Source: Taishania sp. (lineage in GTDB: Bacteria > Bacteroidota > Bacteroidia > Flavobacteriales_D > Crocinitomicaceae). Taken from it: a stretch of 39,936 bases of DNA. Each line of letters begins with the position of its first letter. The stretch's first letter is position 1. A program made the translations under genes and the position numbers. Shown in pieces: positions 1-8,734 of the stretch. Location: assembly GCA_030150045.1 (NCBI GenBank), contig JASLGM010000017.1:1-39936 (forward strand), given 5' to 3'. The notes below the pieces were generated by a model. It worked only from the letters and a program-made list of their open reading frames with translations, searched no databases and was not told the origin of the DNA.

Positions 1-1
1 G

Positions 2-832
2 TCTAAACAACGCAACACCAGTTGTGCTTCATGCCATTTGCAAGTAACAGGTTTTGCACATGTTGATCATAATTTAAGTCATGGAACGCATGGGGTATTT
101 GGTCTTCGGAATGCACCTGGTTTATGGAACTTAAAAGGTCGTAAACTTTTTATGCATGATGGACGAGTGACTAACTTACGAGAACTATCAATTCATCCCA
201 TTACAGATTCTTTAGAGATGGATATGACCTTTGAAGAGATGATTCCAAGATTAGAGTATTTATACTATATGAAGGAAAGGTTTTTGAAGGCTTTTGGGGA
301 TGAAGCAATAACAAAGGATAGAATATTAGATGCTTTACATGCTTTTGTCATAGAGTTAGAGAGTACAAATGCGCGTTATGATAAGGTTATGAAAAAGCAA
401 AAAGGATATTACTTTACAACAGATGAAGAACAAGGATATCGGCTGTTTAAACAACAATGTGCAAGCTGTCACTCTGGGGTCAATTTTAGTAATCAAAAGT
501 TTGAAAGAAACGGTATTGATTTCGATCCTGCCCTCTACGATTTAGGGCGAATGAGAGTAACAGGAGCGCAAAAAGATTCGTTTAAATTCCTTGTGCCTTC
601 ATTACGAAATATAACAGAAACGTTTCCTTATATGCATGATGGACGTTTTCAAACCCTTGATGAGGTGCTACTACACTATCAAGGTTTAGCAAAAACTTCA
701 ACGAAGGGAGCTTTGGCTAAAATTCGTTTTTCCGATAAAGAAAAACAACAATTGAAACTTTTTTTAGAAACACTAACAGACACTTCGTTTTTAACAAATC
801 CAAACTTTGGATTTCCATCAAACGAATTTTAA
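2..832 (+). CDS. Di-heme cytochrome c peroxidase (CCP/MauG family), 5' end missing
   Basis: The reading frame is open from base 2, so the gene starts upstream of the window; the first in-window start-like codon (TTG at 38) lies just after a heme site and cannot be the start. Two c-type heme motifs are visible, CASCH at 23-37 and a second CASCH in the C-terminal half (about base 458-472). Two MHDGR motifs follow the pattern of the bacterial di-heme peroxidase fold (FPYMHDGRFQTL near the C-terminus). The family reduces hydrogen peroxide in the periplasm using electrons from c-type cytochromes; some members modify other substrates (MauG), and the sequence does not decide between them. The stop lies 11 nt before the next gene, so the two are probably co-transcribed. 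The missing part should hold the signal peptide and the start of the first heme domain. Confidence 0.9.
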   Translation, partial: SKQRNTSCASCHLQVTGFAHVDHNLSHGTHGVFGLRNAPGLWNLKGRKLFMHDGRVTNLRELSIHPITDSLEMDMTFEEMIPRLEYLYYMKERFLKAFGDEAITKDRILDALHAFVIELESTNARYDKVMKKQKGYYFTTDEEQGYRLFKQQCASCHSGVNFSNQKFERNGIDFDPALYDLGRMRVTGAQKDSFKFLVPSLRNITETFPYMHDGRFQTLDEVLLHYQGLAKTSTKGALAKIRFSDKEKQQLKLFLETLTDTSFLTNPNFGFPSNEF

Positions 833-843
833 AAAAGAATAGC

Positions 844-3800
844 ATGAAATATTTTTTCTTTTTGTTTATACTACTTGTGACCAGCCTTAATGGCTATGCC
901 TCACATATTTTAGGTGGAGATATTTATTATGAACAATTATCTCAAAATCAATACCGTGTATTTGTGAAATTATATCGTGATTGTAATGGTGTGGCCGCCC
1001 CTGGTGCCGTGACCATAGGTGTTGCGAAGTTGCTTGAGGCTAATAACTTTTCTACTTTTCAACTAGGGAAAGTGTCACAATCTATTGTTCCAAACTTGTG
1101 TACTATGGTAAGTAATAGATGTGGATCCAATGGAAATTATGGAATTGAAGAGCATGTCTATTCAGGAGTTTACAATTTGCCTCAAGCCTTGTCAAATGAA
1201 AACATTGAATTTAGATACTCAGATTGTTGTAAAAGTGGGGCAATTAACAATTTAACTAATGCAGTGAACTTAAACACTTATTTAAGAGTATCTGTTTATA
1301 GGCCACCAGTTTCTCCTACAAATACAGGGCCGGTGTTCTTAACTGATCCTGTTTATTTTACACCTACCAGTGCCAATCAAGTTAATACCTATTCTCACTT
1401 GGCATATGATGCAGATGGCGATAGCTTGGTTTATAGGTTAGAAAACGTCCAACTGGGACACAATAATTTTGCAACCTACGCTGGAGGTTACTCTGCAGCG
1501 AACCCATTTGGTAATGGTATTACTTCTACGATTGATCCTGAAACAGGATTGTTGACTATTACTGGGGTTACTAATCAAAGGTGTTGTACGTACGTGGTTG
1601 CTGTGGATGAATACCGAAATGGGGTATTGCTTTCAACAACAAGAAGAGAGGTCTCTTTGTTGTTTAAACCACCTTCGAGTTCACCACAAGAAATATCTGA
1701 TTTTGCAGGACAATCAGGAAGTCATTTGTTTTTCCATTGTCAAGCGGGAATACTTAGGGATACGTTGATCGTTAGGGATTTAGATGCTTCGGATAATGTG
1801 ATCATCTCTGTTGTTTCATCTTCACCATTTATTACAATTCAACCTGTGGTGCCAGGAAATCCAGTTTCAGTGGTTTTGGAGGTAGACATGACTAATATTG
1901 GTATGGGGGAATATTCTTTCACCATCAATTCGAATGACAATGGTTGTCCGTTTCCTTTAACGAATAACCGAACATTCATGATCTCTATTATAGATACTAT
2001 TCCACCTGTACCAACGGTAGACACCTTGTTTGCAGAGTGTTCTGTAACTGTTCCAATGGCATTAGCAACCGATAACTGTCGCAGTTCGGTAACTGGTACA
2101 ACGAATGATCCTTTGACATTTAATGCATTAGGTACTTATGCAGTTAATTGGCTTTTTGATGATAGGAATGGAAATACGGCAACTGCGCGTCAGGTAGTAG
2201 TTGTTCGTGATATCACTCCTCCTGTTGTTCCTGCTTTACCTGATGTTGTGGCACAATGTGAGGCAACTGTTACACCCCCCATAGCTGAGGACAATTGTAT
2301 GGGACAAATTATTGGAACAACTTCAGATCCTTTAACTTATTCAACACAAGGAACATATGTTATAACTTGGAATTTTGAGGATGGGAATGGGAATCGTTCT
2401 TCTGGAACACAAAGGGTGATCATTGATGATACGATTGCACCTGTAGCACCAACATTAGCTGTTATTAGAAACTGTGGACAAGCAACAGCACCAACACCTA
2501 CAGCTGTAGATAACTGTGTAGGAACAGTAACCGGAACCACAACTGATCCATTAACTTATTCAAGCCCTGGAATTTATACAGTTGTATGGTCGTTTAATGA
2601 TGGCAATGGAAATGTATCGACAGCAAATCAAGTGGTGACAGTGGTAGAAATACCTGCAGTTTTGCCTATACCTACTGTACATGTTTGTAATGGGACTCCT
2701 AAGTCAGTTACTTTCGACGCAACGGTAGCTTCTACTTATACTTGGACAAATTCAAATACGGCAATAGGATTGGTTGCTTCAGGAACTGGAAATATTCCAA
2801 GTTTCACAGCTAGAAATACGACAAATGCACCTATCAGTGCAACGATTACGGTTACCCCAACTTCCAATGGATGTGTCGGAGAACCCTACTCCTTTGAGAT
2901 TGTGGTGGCACCAGATGTAAAACTAAGAGGAACTGTTGATATGCCAAGTGTATGTCGACTTACAACTGAACCAACGATCCAATTAAACCTTGCGCATGGA
3001 GCAGCACCTTATACCATTTCGTACACGATAGATGGAGGGACAACACAAACGGTTCAAAGTGTAGGAAGTGTGGCGGAAATTACGGTTCCAACAGACCGTG
3101 CAGGCGTTTTCGCTTATCGATTCTTAAGTGTTCAATCAGGAGATTCTTTAGCTTGTACAACGGCTATTGACACGACAATCCGTGTGACGATTTTTGAATT
3201 GCCAACGATCTTTGCAGGAAACGATTCAATTGTATGTCCAGATGCTAGATATGTATTCAGAAGTAGCGGTACTGCTGTTACTTACGTTTGGAATACAAAT
3301 GCAAGAAATGGAGATTGGACAACCATAACGGCTCCAACAGAATTTGTTGTAACTGGAACAGATGCAAATGGATGTGTGAACAGAGATACCGTTTTTATTG
3401 ATTTATTTATTCCTAGTATTGTTTATGCTGGAGAAGACCAAGTCATCTGTTTTAAAGAAGAAGTGACTTTAAGTGCTCAATTTACCGATGGAGTCATTGG
3501 AACATACAACTGGAATTTTGGCGTAAACGATGGAGTTCCTTTCCGACCTACAAACTCTAATATGTATACAGTGATTGGATTGGATGCAAATGGATGTAAG
3601 TCCACAGATTCTGTTTATGTAACTGTAAATTCTTTACCTGTAATTGTGTTAGACAATTTAAAAAGAGGTTGCGAAGGTGATCAAATATTATTGAATGCTT
3701 CTGGAGTTACAAATGGCAGTTATGTATGGAGTAATGGAGTAATGAATCAAAGTACTTTTGAAGCGCCTGTAGGAAGAAACTGGTATACCGTTGAAGTAAC

Positions 3801-4656
3801 TGATGGAAATGGATGTAAGAGTAAAGATTCTGTAGAAGTATTTATTCAAAAATATTTAGACATTGACTTCGTAGTTAAACAAGATGGATACTGTTATCCA
3901 GTGGAAGTGGAGTTGACTAATACATCTCCTGAAATAGGAACCAATTGTGTATGGACAGTCGATGGATTACAGCCAGTAAATGGATGTAGTAGACAAGTCG
4001 TGACGATTAACGAACCAGGTGTATTTGGAGTTAACCTGCGCATGCAAACAATTGAAAACGGATGTGTAAGCCAAAGAAGAATGGACAGTCTAATCGTTAT
4101 TGATAAATATCCTATTGCGAAGTTCAAGTTTACACCTGAAAAACTGACTGAAATTTATTCCGTTGCTGAATTTATTAATCAATCGACTTTAGCGGAAACG
4201 TATTATTGGGATTTCGGAAACGAAAGACATTCTTCTCTTGAAAACCCTAGTATGGATTACGGTCCAGATGTACGACGCTACTTGGCTACTTTGTACGCAT
4301 ATTCTCTTCATGGATGTTTAGATACAACAGCAATGATAGTACAAGTGGGAGAAGAATTAATTTTCTATATCCCAAATACATTCACACCAGATGGAAATCG
4401 TTACAACGAAATATTTAAACCCGTCTTTACATCTGGATACGACCCACAAAACTATGTGCTTTATATCTATAACCGTTGGGGAGAACAAATCTTCGAATCA
4501 CACGATGCAGAAGTGGGATGGAATGGAAGATATGGTGAAATGGGGGATATTTGTCCTGATGGATCATACAGCTGGGTCATCGAAGTGGCAACAAAAGATG
4601 ATGCCTTTGGTACAGGTAAATCCAGATTTAATGGACACATTACATTATTAAGATAA
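844..4656 (+). CDS. Large secreted adhesin-like protein with HYR-like/PKD repeats and T9SS type B sorting domain
   Basis: A 1270-residue protein. A signal peptide (residues 1 to about 19) is followed by a SHILGGDIYYE start and a Cys-containing N-terminal domain, a pattern known from many large Bacteroidota surface proteins. Residues about 398-606 hold three HYR-like units, each with a DNC motif, a TGTT.DPLTY core and a DGNGN turn. Several Ig-like segments with DANGC or DGNGC motifs follow, then a PKD-like domain (YYWDFGNE, about residue 1120). The C-terminus (about 1173-1270) has the T9SS type B pattern: IPNTFTPDGNRYNE, YNRWGEQIFES, W.G, CPDGSYSW and a final GHITLLR. It is therefore expected to cross the outer membrane through T9SS and stay on the surface. 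Its ligand is not evident. A strong terminator follows directly. Confidence 0.9.
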   Translation: MKYFFFLFILLVTSLNGYASHILGGDIYYEQLSQNQYRVFVKLYRDCNGVAAPGAVTIGVAKLLEANNFSTFQLGKVSQSIVPNLCTMVSNRCGSNGNYGIEEHVYSGVYNLPQALSNENIEFRYSDCCKSGAINNLTNAVNLNTYLRVSVYRPPVSPTNTGPVFLTDPVYFTPTSANQVNTYSHLAYDADGDSLVYRLENVQLGHNNFATYAGGYSAANPFGNGITSTIDPETGLLTITGVTNQRCCTYVVAVDEYRNGVLLSTTRREVSLLFKPPSSSPQEISDFAGQSGSHLFFHCQAGILRDTLIVRDLDASDNVIISVVSSSPFITIQPVVPGNPVSVVLEVDMTNIGMGEYSFTINSNDNGCPFPLTNNRTFMISIIDTIPPVPTVDTLFAECSVTVPMALATDNCRSSVTGTTNDPLTFNALGTYAVNWLFDDRNGNTATARQVVVVRDITPPVVPALPDVVAQCEATVTPPIAEDNCMGQIIGTTSDPLTYSTQGTYVITWNFEDGNGNRSSGTQRVIIDDTIAPVAPTLAVIRNCGQATAPTPTAVDNCVGTVTGTTTDPLTYSSPGIYTVVWSFNDGNGNVSTANQVVTVVEIPAVLPIPTVHVCNGTPKSVTFDATVASTYTWTNSNTAIGLVASGTGNIPSFTARNTTNAPISATITVTPTSNGCVGEPYSFEIVVAPDVKLRGTVDMPSVCRLTTEPTIQLNLAHGAAPYTISYTIDGGTTQTVQSVGSVAEITVPTDRAGVFAYRFLSVQSGDSLACTTAIDTTIRVTIFELPTIFAGNDSIVCPDARYVFRSSGTAVTYVWNTNARNGDWTTITAPTEFVVTGTDANGCVNRDTVFIDLFIPSIVYAGEDQVICFKEEVTLSAQFTDGVIGTYNWNFGVNDGVPFRPTNSNMYTVIGLDANGCKSTDSVYVTVNSLPVIVLDNLKRGCEGDQILLNASGVTNGSYVWSNGVMNQSTFEAPVGRNWYTVEVTDGNGCKSKDSVEVFIQKYLDIDFVVKQDGYCYPVEVELTNTSPEIGTNCVWTVDGLQPVNGCSRQVVTINEPGVFGVNLRMQTIENGCVSQRRMDSLIVIDKYPIAKFKFTPEKLTEIYSVAEFINQSTLAETYYWDFGNERHSSLENPSMDYGPDVRRYLATLYAYSLHGCLDTTAMIVQVGEELIFYIPNTFTPDGNRYNEIFKPVFTSGYDPQNYVLYIYNRWGEQIFESHDAEVGWNGRYGEMGDICPDGSYSWVIEVATKDDAFGTGKSRFNGHITLLR
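2038..2655 (+). repeat. Three tandem HYR-like units within the adhesin gene
   Basis: Conserved Cys codons begin units at about 2038, 2257 and 2473, a period of 219 and 216 bases (about 72-73 residues). Each unit carries C...P...A.DNC, then TGTT.DPLT(Y/F), a GTY or GIY turn, a V/I..W.F strand and a DGNGN or DRNGN loop. Units 1 and 2 end in a DxTxxPV linker that leads into the next Cys. The DNA has drifted more than the protein, so this is an old internal duplication under coding selection. Confidence 0.8.
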
Positions 4657-4660
4657 ACAA

Positions 4661-4690
4661 AAAGAGGAGGTATAAACCTCCTCTTTTTTT
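4661..4690. terminator. Bidirectional intrinsic terminator
   Basis: A perfect 11-bp stem (4661-4671 with 4676-4686) closes a 4-nt ATAA loop and is followed by a T run to 4690. The left side carries an A run, so on the minus strand the hairpin also ends in U residues. It sits between the convergent adhesin gene and fbp and can serve both. Confidence 0.9.
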
Positions 4691-4737
4691 ATTGACAATT
4701 GATGTCAATTTATTTTTGTCTTCCGATAAAAGAAAAA

Positions 4738-5745
4738 TTATTCTTTTTCCATTAAGCTTGTTACATGCTCCACCATCAATTTTGAACCTACAAAATAAGG
4801 AACGCGTTGATGTAGTTTCTCAGGTTGAATCTCTAAAATACGTTCAAAACCTGTTGAACCTAAACCGCCAGCTTGTTCAGCGATTAATGCCAAAGGGTTA
4901 CACTCATACATTAAACGAAGTTTTCCATGTGGATCATTCGTTGTTGCTGGATAAAAGTAAATTCCTCCTTTGATAAGATTTCTATGGAAATCTGCAACCA
5001 ATGAACCAATGTAACGACCTGAATAAGGTTTGCCAGTTTGATTTTCATCACTCTGACAGTATTCTACGTACTTCTTAATTCCAGGATTACAAATGTGAAT
5101 ATTCCCTTCATTCATAGAGTAGATACGACCAATTTCTGGCATCATCATATTGGGGTGTGACAAACAGAATTCTCCAATAGAAGGATCAAGTGTAAAACCG
5201 TTAACTCCACGTCCTGTTGTGTACACTAACATTGTCGAAGAACCGTATAAAACATAACCAGCTGCAATTTGTTCTGTTCCCGCCTGCAAGAAATCCGCTT
5301 CGTTTGCAACCGTACCGATTTCAGATTTACGGCGGAAAATAGAGAAAATTGTCCCAATAGAAACGTTGACATCTATGTTAGATGAACCGTCTAGCGGATC
5401 AAAAAGCACGACATATTTTCCATTTTTACCTTTCTCATCATCAAAAGCAATGAAATCATCGTTTTCCTCAGAGGCAATACCACACACTTCAGCACCATTC
5501 TTAAAGACAGAAATGAATTGATTATCGGCAACAACATCTAATTTTTGTTGTTCTTCTCCTTGTACATTCACCTCCCCCTGTGCTCCTAGAATATGATCCA
5601 CTAATCCTGCTTTGCGCACATCGCGACTAACCACTTTAGATGCGAAGACGATATCGTTTAAGATACGTGATAATTCACCCGTTGCATAAGGAAAATCCGC
5701 TTGGCGGTCTAGGATGAATTCTTGAAGTGTGATGACTTTTGACAT
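4738..5745 (-). CDS. fbp: Fructose-1,6-bisphosphatase class I
   Basis: Hydrolyses fructose-1,6-bisphosphate to fructose-6-phosphate, the committed step of gluconeogenesis in the cytoplasm. The class I signature DPLDGSSNIDVNVSIGTIF (from about residue 116) carries the metal- and phosphate-binding residues. Other matches to the family are the SEENDDF segment before it and the C-terminal LRLMYECNPLALIAEQAGG. The start chosen is the ATG at 5743-5745 (MSKVITLQEF), giving 335 residues; an in-frame ATG eight codons upstream exists, but the homology begins at MSKVITLQ. A TACCTTTG promoter box lies about 50 nt upstream. The gene is convergent with the adhesin gene and divergent from the C1 peptidase gene. 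Confidence 0.96.
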   Translation of the reverse strand: MSKVITLQEFILDRQADFPYATGELSRILNDIVFASKVVSRDVRKAGLVDHILGAQGEVNVQGEEQQKLDVVADNQFISVFKNGAEVCGIASEENDDFIAFDDEKGKNGKYVVLFDPLDGSSNIDVNVSIGTIFSIFRRKSEIGTVANEADFLQAGTEQIAAGYVLYGSSTMLVYTTGRGVNGFTLDPSIGEFCLSHPNMMMPEIGRIYSMNEGNIHICNPGIKKYVEYCQSDENQTGKPYSGRYIGSLVADFHRNLIKGGIYFYPATTNDPHGKLRLMYECNPLALIAEQAGGLGSTGFERILEIQPEKLHQRVPYFVGSKLMVEHVTSLMEKE

Positions 5746-5794
5746 TTTATAAATCGGTTTTGTATGCAAATTTAAGCATTTGTCTTGGCGTGTA

Positions 5795-5802
5795 CAAAGG
5801 TA
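5795..5802 (-). promoter_or_regulatory. Bacteroidota -7 promoter box for fbp
   Basis: The minus strand reads TACCTTTG, an exact match to the Bacteroidota primary sigma consensus TAnnTTTG. A TTG trinucleotide lies about 14 nt further upstream, a little close for a -33 element. The predicted leader before the fbp ATG is about 45 nt. Confidence 0.55.
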
Positions 5803-5891
5803 TCGAAGGAAAGAATCAAGGAATTTAATTTCTTATGAATCCTTTGTTTAACATAAAACAGCCATGTAATTTTTGAAAAGGAAGGACAAGG

Positions 5892-5916
5892 TTTGAGGTT
5901 TTCATAGATTAATTTG
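5892..5916 (+). promoter_or_regulatory. Candidate Bacteroidota promoter for the C1 peptidase gene
   Basis: TTTG at 5892-5895 could be a -33 box and TTAATTTG at 5909-5916 an imperfect TAnnTTTG -7 box. The spacing is suitable and would give a leader of about 20-25 nt before the ATG at 5944. The second position of the -7 box deviates from consensus. Confidence 0.35.
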
Positions 5917-5943
5917 TAATTTAGACACGATTATCAATAGATT

Positions 5944-7158
5944 ATGAGAAAATTTATATTTACCGGTCTTATCGGTCTTTTATCGCTTTCAAGCATGGCT
6001 CAAGGCGCTGGATATGCGTTATCTGAACCCGTAAAAAATGCTCCCGATAGCGAATATCGTTTTACTAAAATTGCCAAATTAGATGCAACTCCTGTAGAAA
6101 GCCAAGGACAAGCTGGAACGTGTTGGTCTTTTTCAGCACTTTCTTTCTTTGAGTCAGAAATGATGAGGCAAGGCGTAAAAAATCCAGATTTATTGTCTAA
6201 AATGTACATCGTTCGTAAAGCCTATGAAGCAAAAGCTGAAAAATACATCCGTATGGATGGATCAATCAGTTTCTCTCAAGGAGGGGCTTTTCACGATATT
6301 CCTTACGTGATTAAACGATACGGAATTGTTCCAGAAGAAATCTATAAAGGATTGAATTACGGAAAAGACACACACGATCATAATGAGTTTTTTGCAGCAT
6401 TGGAATCGGTGGTAACTGCTTTCTCTAAAGTAAAAGGAACACTTTCTCCAGCTTGGAAAAGCGCCGTAACAGCAATTCTTGATGCTTATTTAGGACCAGA
6501 TGTTACAGAGTTTACGTGGAAAGGAAAAAAATACACGCCAAAATCGTATGCGGAATCAACAGGTTTGAAAATGGATGACTACATTTCATTGACGTCATTT
6601 ACAAATTACCCATTGAACGGCAAATGTATCATCGAAGTACAAGACAACTGGGCTTGGGGAGAATCTTACAATATCGGTATGCAAGATTTGTTTGACGTTG
6701 CGGAATACGCATTGAAAAACGGATACACCATTGCTTGGGCAGCAGACGTTTCTGAAAAAGGTTTCTCTTTCTCTAACGGATTGGGAATCGTTCCTGAAGA
6801 CCCGAATACCATTCAAGTGAAAGGAAAAGACAATTCTCATTTCTCTGACGGTGGTGCGGAAAGAATCTCTAACGCATTTAAAACACCAGTTAAAGAATTG
6901 ACCATCACACAAGAATTGCGTCAAGCAGGATACGAAGATAAATCCACTACAGATGATCACGGTATGCACATCGTTGGTTTGTACAAAGATCAAAAAGGCA
7001 CTAAATATTTCTTAGTGAAAAACTCTTGGGGAACAGGAAATTACCCACAAGGATTTTTGTATGTGTCTGAAAATTATTACAAATATAAAACCATGAACAT
7101 CTATCTTCACAAAGATGGAATTCAAAAGGATTTAAAGAAAAAATTGGGCATCAATTAA
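5944..7158 (+). CDS. Secreted C1 family (papain-fold, bleomycin hydrolase/aminopeptidase C-like) peptidase
   Basis: A 404-residue cysteine peptidase with an N-terminal signal peptide (MRKFIFTGLIGLLSLSSMAQ). The catalytic cysteine is C60 in GQAGTCWSFSA, the histidine H342 in DDHGMHIVG and the asparagine N360 in VKNSWGTGN; the Gln of the oxyanion hole is in the ESQGQAG stretch. The spacing of Cys and His (about 280 residues) is typical of the bleomycin hydrolase branch rather than of short papains. Those enzymes are usually cytoplasmic aminopeptidases; here the signal peptide points to the periplasm or outside. It stands alone, with a candidate promoter upstream and a hairpin terminator downstream. 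The natural substrate cannot be read from the sequence. Confidence 0.9.
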   Translation: MRKFIFTGLIGLLSLSSMAQGAGYALSEPVKNAPDSEYRFTKIAKLDATPVESQGQAGTCWSFSALSFFESEMMRQGVKNPDLLSKMYIVRKAYEAKAEKYIRMDGSISFSQGGAFHDIPYVIKRYGIVPEEIYKGLNYGKDTHDHNEFFAALESVVTAFSKVKGTLSPAWKSAVTAILDAYLGPDVTEFTWKGKKYTPKSYAESTGLKMDDYISLTSFTNYPLNGKCIIEVQDNWAWGESYNIGMQDLFDVAEYALKNGYTIAWAADVSEKGFSFSNGLGIVPEDPNTIQVKGKDNSHFSDGGAERISNAFKTPVKELTITQELRQAGYEDKSTTDDHGMHIVGLYKDQKGTKYFLVKNSWGTGNYPQGFLYVSENYYKYKTMNIYLHKDGIQKDLKKKLGIN

Positions 7159-7179
7159 TCGATGACTATAAAAATTGGG

Positions 7180-7209
7180 AAAGGCTGGCGTTTATCGCTG
7201 GCCTTTTTT
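7180..7209 (+). terminator. Intrinsic terminator after the C1 peptidase gene
   Basis: An 11-bp stem with two G-U pairs (AAAGGCTGGCG at 7180-7190 with CGCTGGCCTTT at 7196-7206) closes a 5-nt loop and is followed by T residues to 7209. Confidence 0.8.
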
Positions 7210-7231
7210 ATTTCAAGGAGTAAAGTACCGT

Positions 7232-7494
7232 AAACCCAGCCCGGGCGGATGGCGATAGCTAAAAGCAGTGAAAAGGGGGTGAACGCTGGGTTTGCATTGC
7301 GACCAACGGAAGCACATGTAAAGCAGCAAGTGAAGCCTTTTTCACCATTTTACTAAAGCCAGTAGACCGTTAAGGCTGCCAAATCATTTCCTCTATCTAG
7401 CTTTTCTTGGGCGTTTCCCTGTCGGGTCGGGCTATCCGCTACAAGTTTTTTGCTCCTTCGTCACAAAAAAGCTTTCCACTGCAATCCCTAACGC
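7232..7494. repeat. GC-rich structured intergenic element, probable multicopy Bacteroidota repeat
   Basis: This stretch between 7210 and 7560 has no credible gene and is richer in G and C than its surroundings. It contains a perfect 9-bp inverted repeat, AAACCCAGC (7232-7240) with GCTGGGTTT (7285-7293). A second structured block has GCGTT (7411-7415) with AACGC (7490-7494) enclosing a TTTTTTG/CAAAAAA hairpin (7446-7452 with 7464-7470). Read on the minus strand, phrases such as GCGTTAGGGATTGCAGTGGA and AGCGGATAGCCCGACCCGAC recall an intergenic repeat that I remember as recurring in many Flavobacteriia genomes. That resemblance is from memory and not checked by a search. It could be a mobile palindromic repeat or a structured RNA. 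Confidence 0.6.
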
Positions 7495-7560
7495 AAGATC
7501 ACGGTGTTTTCTACTATTTATATGGAATTGAAAGTGATTTTATTTCCTTTATTTGTCTAA

Positions 7561-8733
7561 TTATCCTTTTATGAAGCGTTGAGCTAATAATCTGCTTTCG
7601 GCATCGATGGTAAAATAATCTTCTAAAGTGGGTTGTTGAAGGGTTGGCATTTCCAGCATTACTTTTTCGTTTATTGTTGCCAAATCCAGGAACGGAAGCT
7701 GGTCATCCAGAAAAGCGGCTACGGCCATTTCATTTGCTGCATTGAGTGCGCAAGCTGCTGTACCTCCCATTTCCATTGCGGTGTACGCTAAATCTAAATT
7801 TCTAAAAGCCTTTCGGTCGGGTTGTTCAAAACTCAAATTTGGGTAATCTAAAAAGTTAAACCGTGGATGATCAGTTGGCCATCGGTGCGGGAAAGTAAAG
7901 GCAAATTGAATCGGTAAACGCATATCGGGCAACCCCATTTGTGCCTTAATGCTTCCGTCTTCGAATTGCACTAAAGAATGTACTATGGATTGAGGGTGCA
8001 CAATCACGTCGATTTGTTCCGGTTTTAACCCAAAGAGCCATTTTGCTTCAATGACTTCAAGACCCTTGTTCATCATAGATGCCGAGTCTATCGTGATTTT
8101 GGCTCCCATTTCCCAATTGGGGTGTTTTAGGGCTTGTTCTTTTGTTACTTTTTGTAGATCTTCCATTGAAAAACCACGAAAAGGACCACCTGAAGCTGTC
8201 AAGAATATTTTTTCAATTTTATTGTGAAATTCACCAACTAAACATTGAAAAATGGCGGAGTGTTCCGAGTCCACAGGGTAAATGTTTACACCATGTTTGG
8301 CTGCTTCACGGGTAACTATTTCACCTGCTACCACCAACGTTTCTTTGTTCGCCAAAGCAATGTTTTTCTTTGCCCAAATGGCGTGCATGGTTGGTTTCAG
8401 ACCGGCATACCCTACCAAAGCGGTTAATACAACGTCAATCTCTTTGGCTTCCACAACTTGACAAAGAGCATCTTCTCCTGCATATACATGAATGTCGTGG
8501 GACCAAAGTGCATCTTTTACTTTTATGTATTGTTCTTCATCCTGAATGACAACCGTGTTGGGTTGAAATTGAATAGCTTGTTCTATGAGTAAATCTGCAT
8601 TCTTCCCAGCTGTAAGTACTTCTAGATTAAATTTGTTGCTGTGCGCTGCAATTACATCTAGCGCTTGCGTACCAATTGAACCTGTGGATCCTAAGATGGC
8701 AACACCAATTTTTTTCTCTTCGTTCAACTCCAT
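7561..8733 (-). CDS. dxr: 1-deoxy-D-xylulose 5-phosphate reductoisomerase
   Basis: Converts 1-deoxy-D-xylulose 5-phosphate to 2-C-methyl-D-erythritol 4-phosphate with NADPH and a divalent metal, the committed step of the MEP isoprenoid pathway. The 390-residue length is typical. The NADPH loop GSTGSIGTQALDVI is near the N-terminus. The metal and substrate region reads PVDSEHSAIFQCL, followed by TASGGPFR, HPNWEMGAKITIDSASMMNK and HPQSIVHSLVQFEDGS, all diagnostic for the family. It is the last gene of a three-gene minus-strand operon, with only one base between the upstream stop codon and this ATG. The downstream side opens into the 7210-7560 repeat region. Confidence 0.97.
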   Translation of the reverse strand: MELNEEKKIGVAILGSTGSIGTQALDVIAAHSNKFNLEVLTAGKNADLLIEQAIQFQPNTVVIQDEEQYIKVKDALWSHDIHVYAGEDALCQVVEAKEIDVVLTALVGYAGLKPTMHAIWAKKNIALANKETLVVAGEIVTREAAKHGVNIYPVDSEHSAIFQCLVGEFHNKIEKIFLTASGGPFRGFSMEDLQKVTKEQALKHPNWEMGAKITIDSASMMNKGLEVIEAKWLFGLKPEQIDVIVHPQSIVHSLVQFEDGSIKAQMGLPDMRLPIQFAFTFPHRWPTDHPRFNFLDYPNLSFEQPDRKAFRNLDLAYTAMEMGGTAACALNAANEMAVAAFLDDQLPFLDLATINEKVMLEMPTLQQPTLEDYFTIDAESRLLAQRFIKG

Positions 8734-8734
8734 G

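Noticed and set aside
4692..4973. A 93-codon plus-strand open frame after the adhesin terminator
   Set aside because: Mostly antisense to the 3' part of fbp, directly after a strong terminator, with no family match.
6595..6993. A 132-codon minus-strand open frame within the C1 peptidase gene
   Set aside because: It is antisense to a clear peptidase with catalytic Cys, His and Asn, and shows no domain of its own.
7210..7560. A possible small gene or tRNA in the 350-base gap
   Set aside because: No open frame with a plausible start and composition and no cloverleaf was seen; the inverted repeats fit a structured repeat better.
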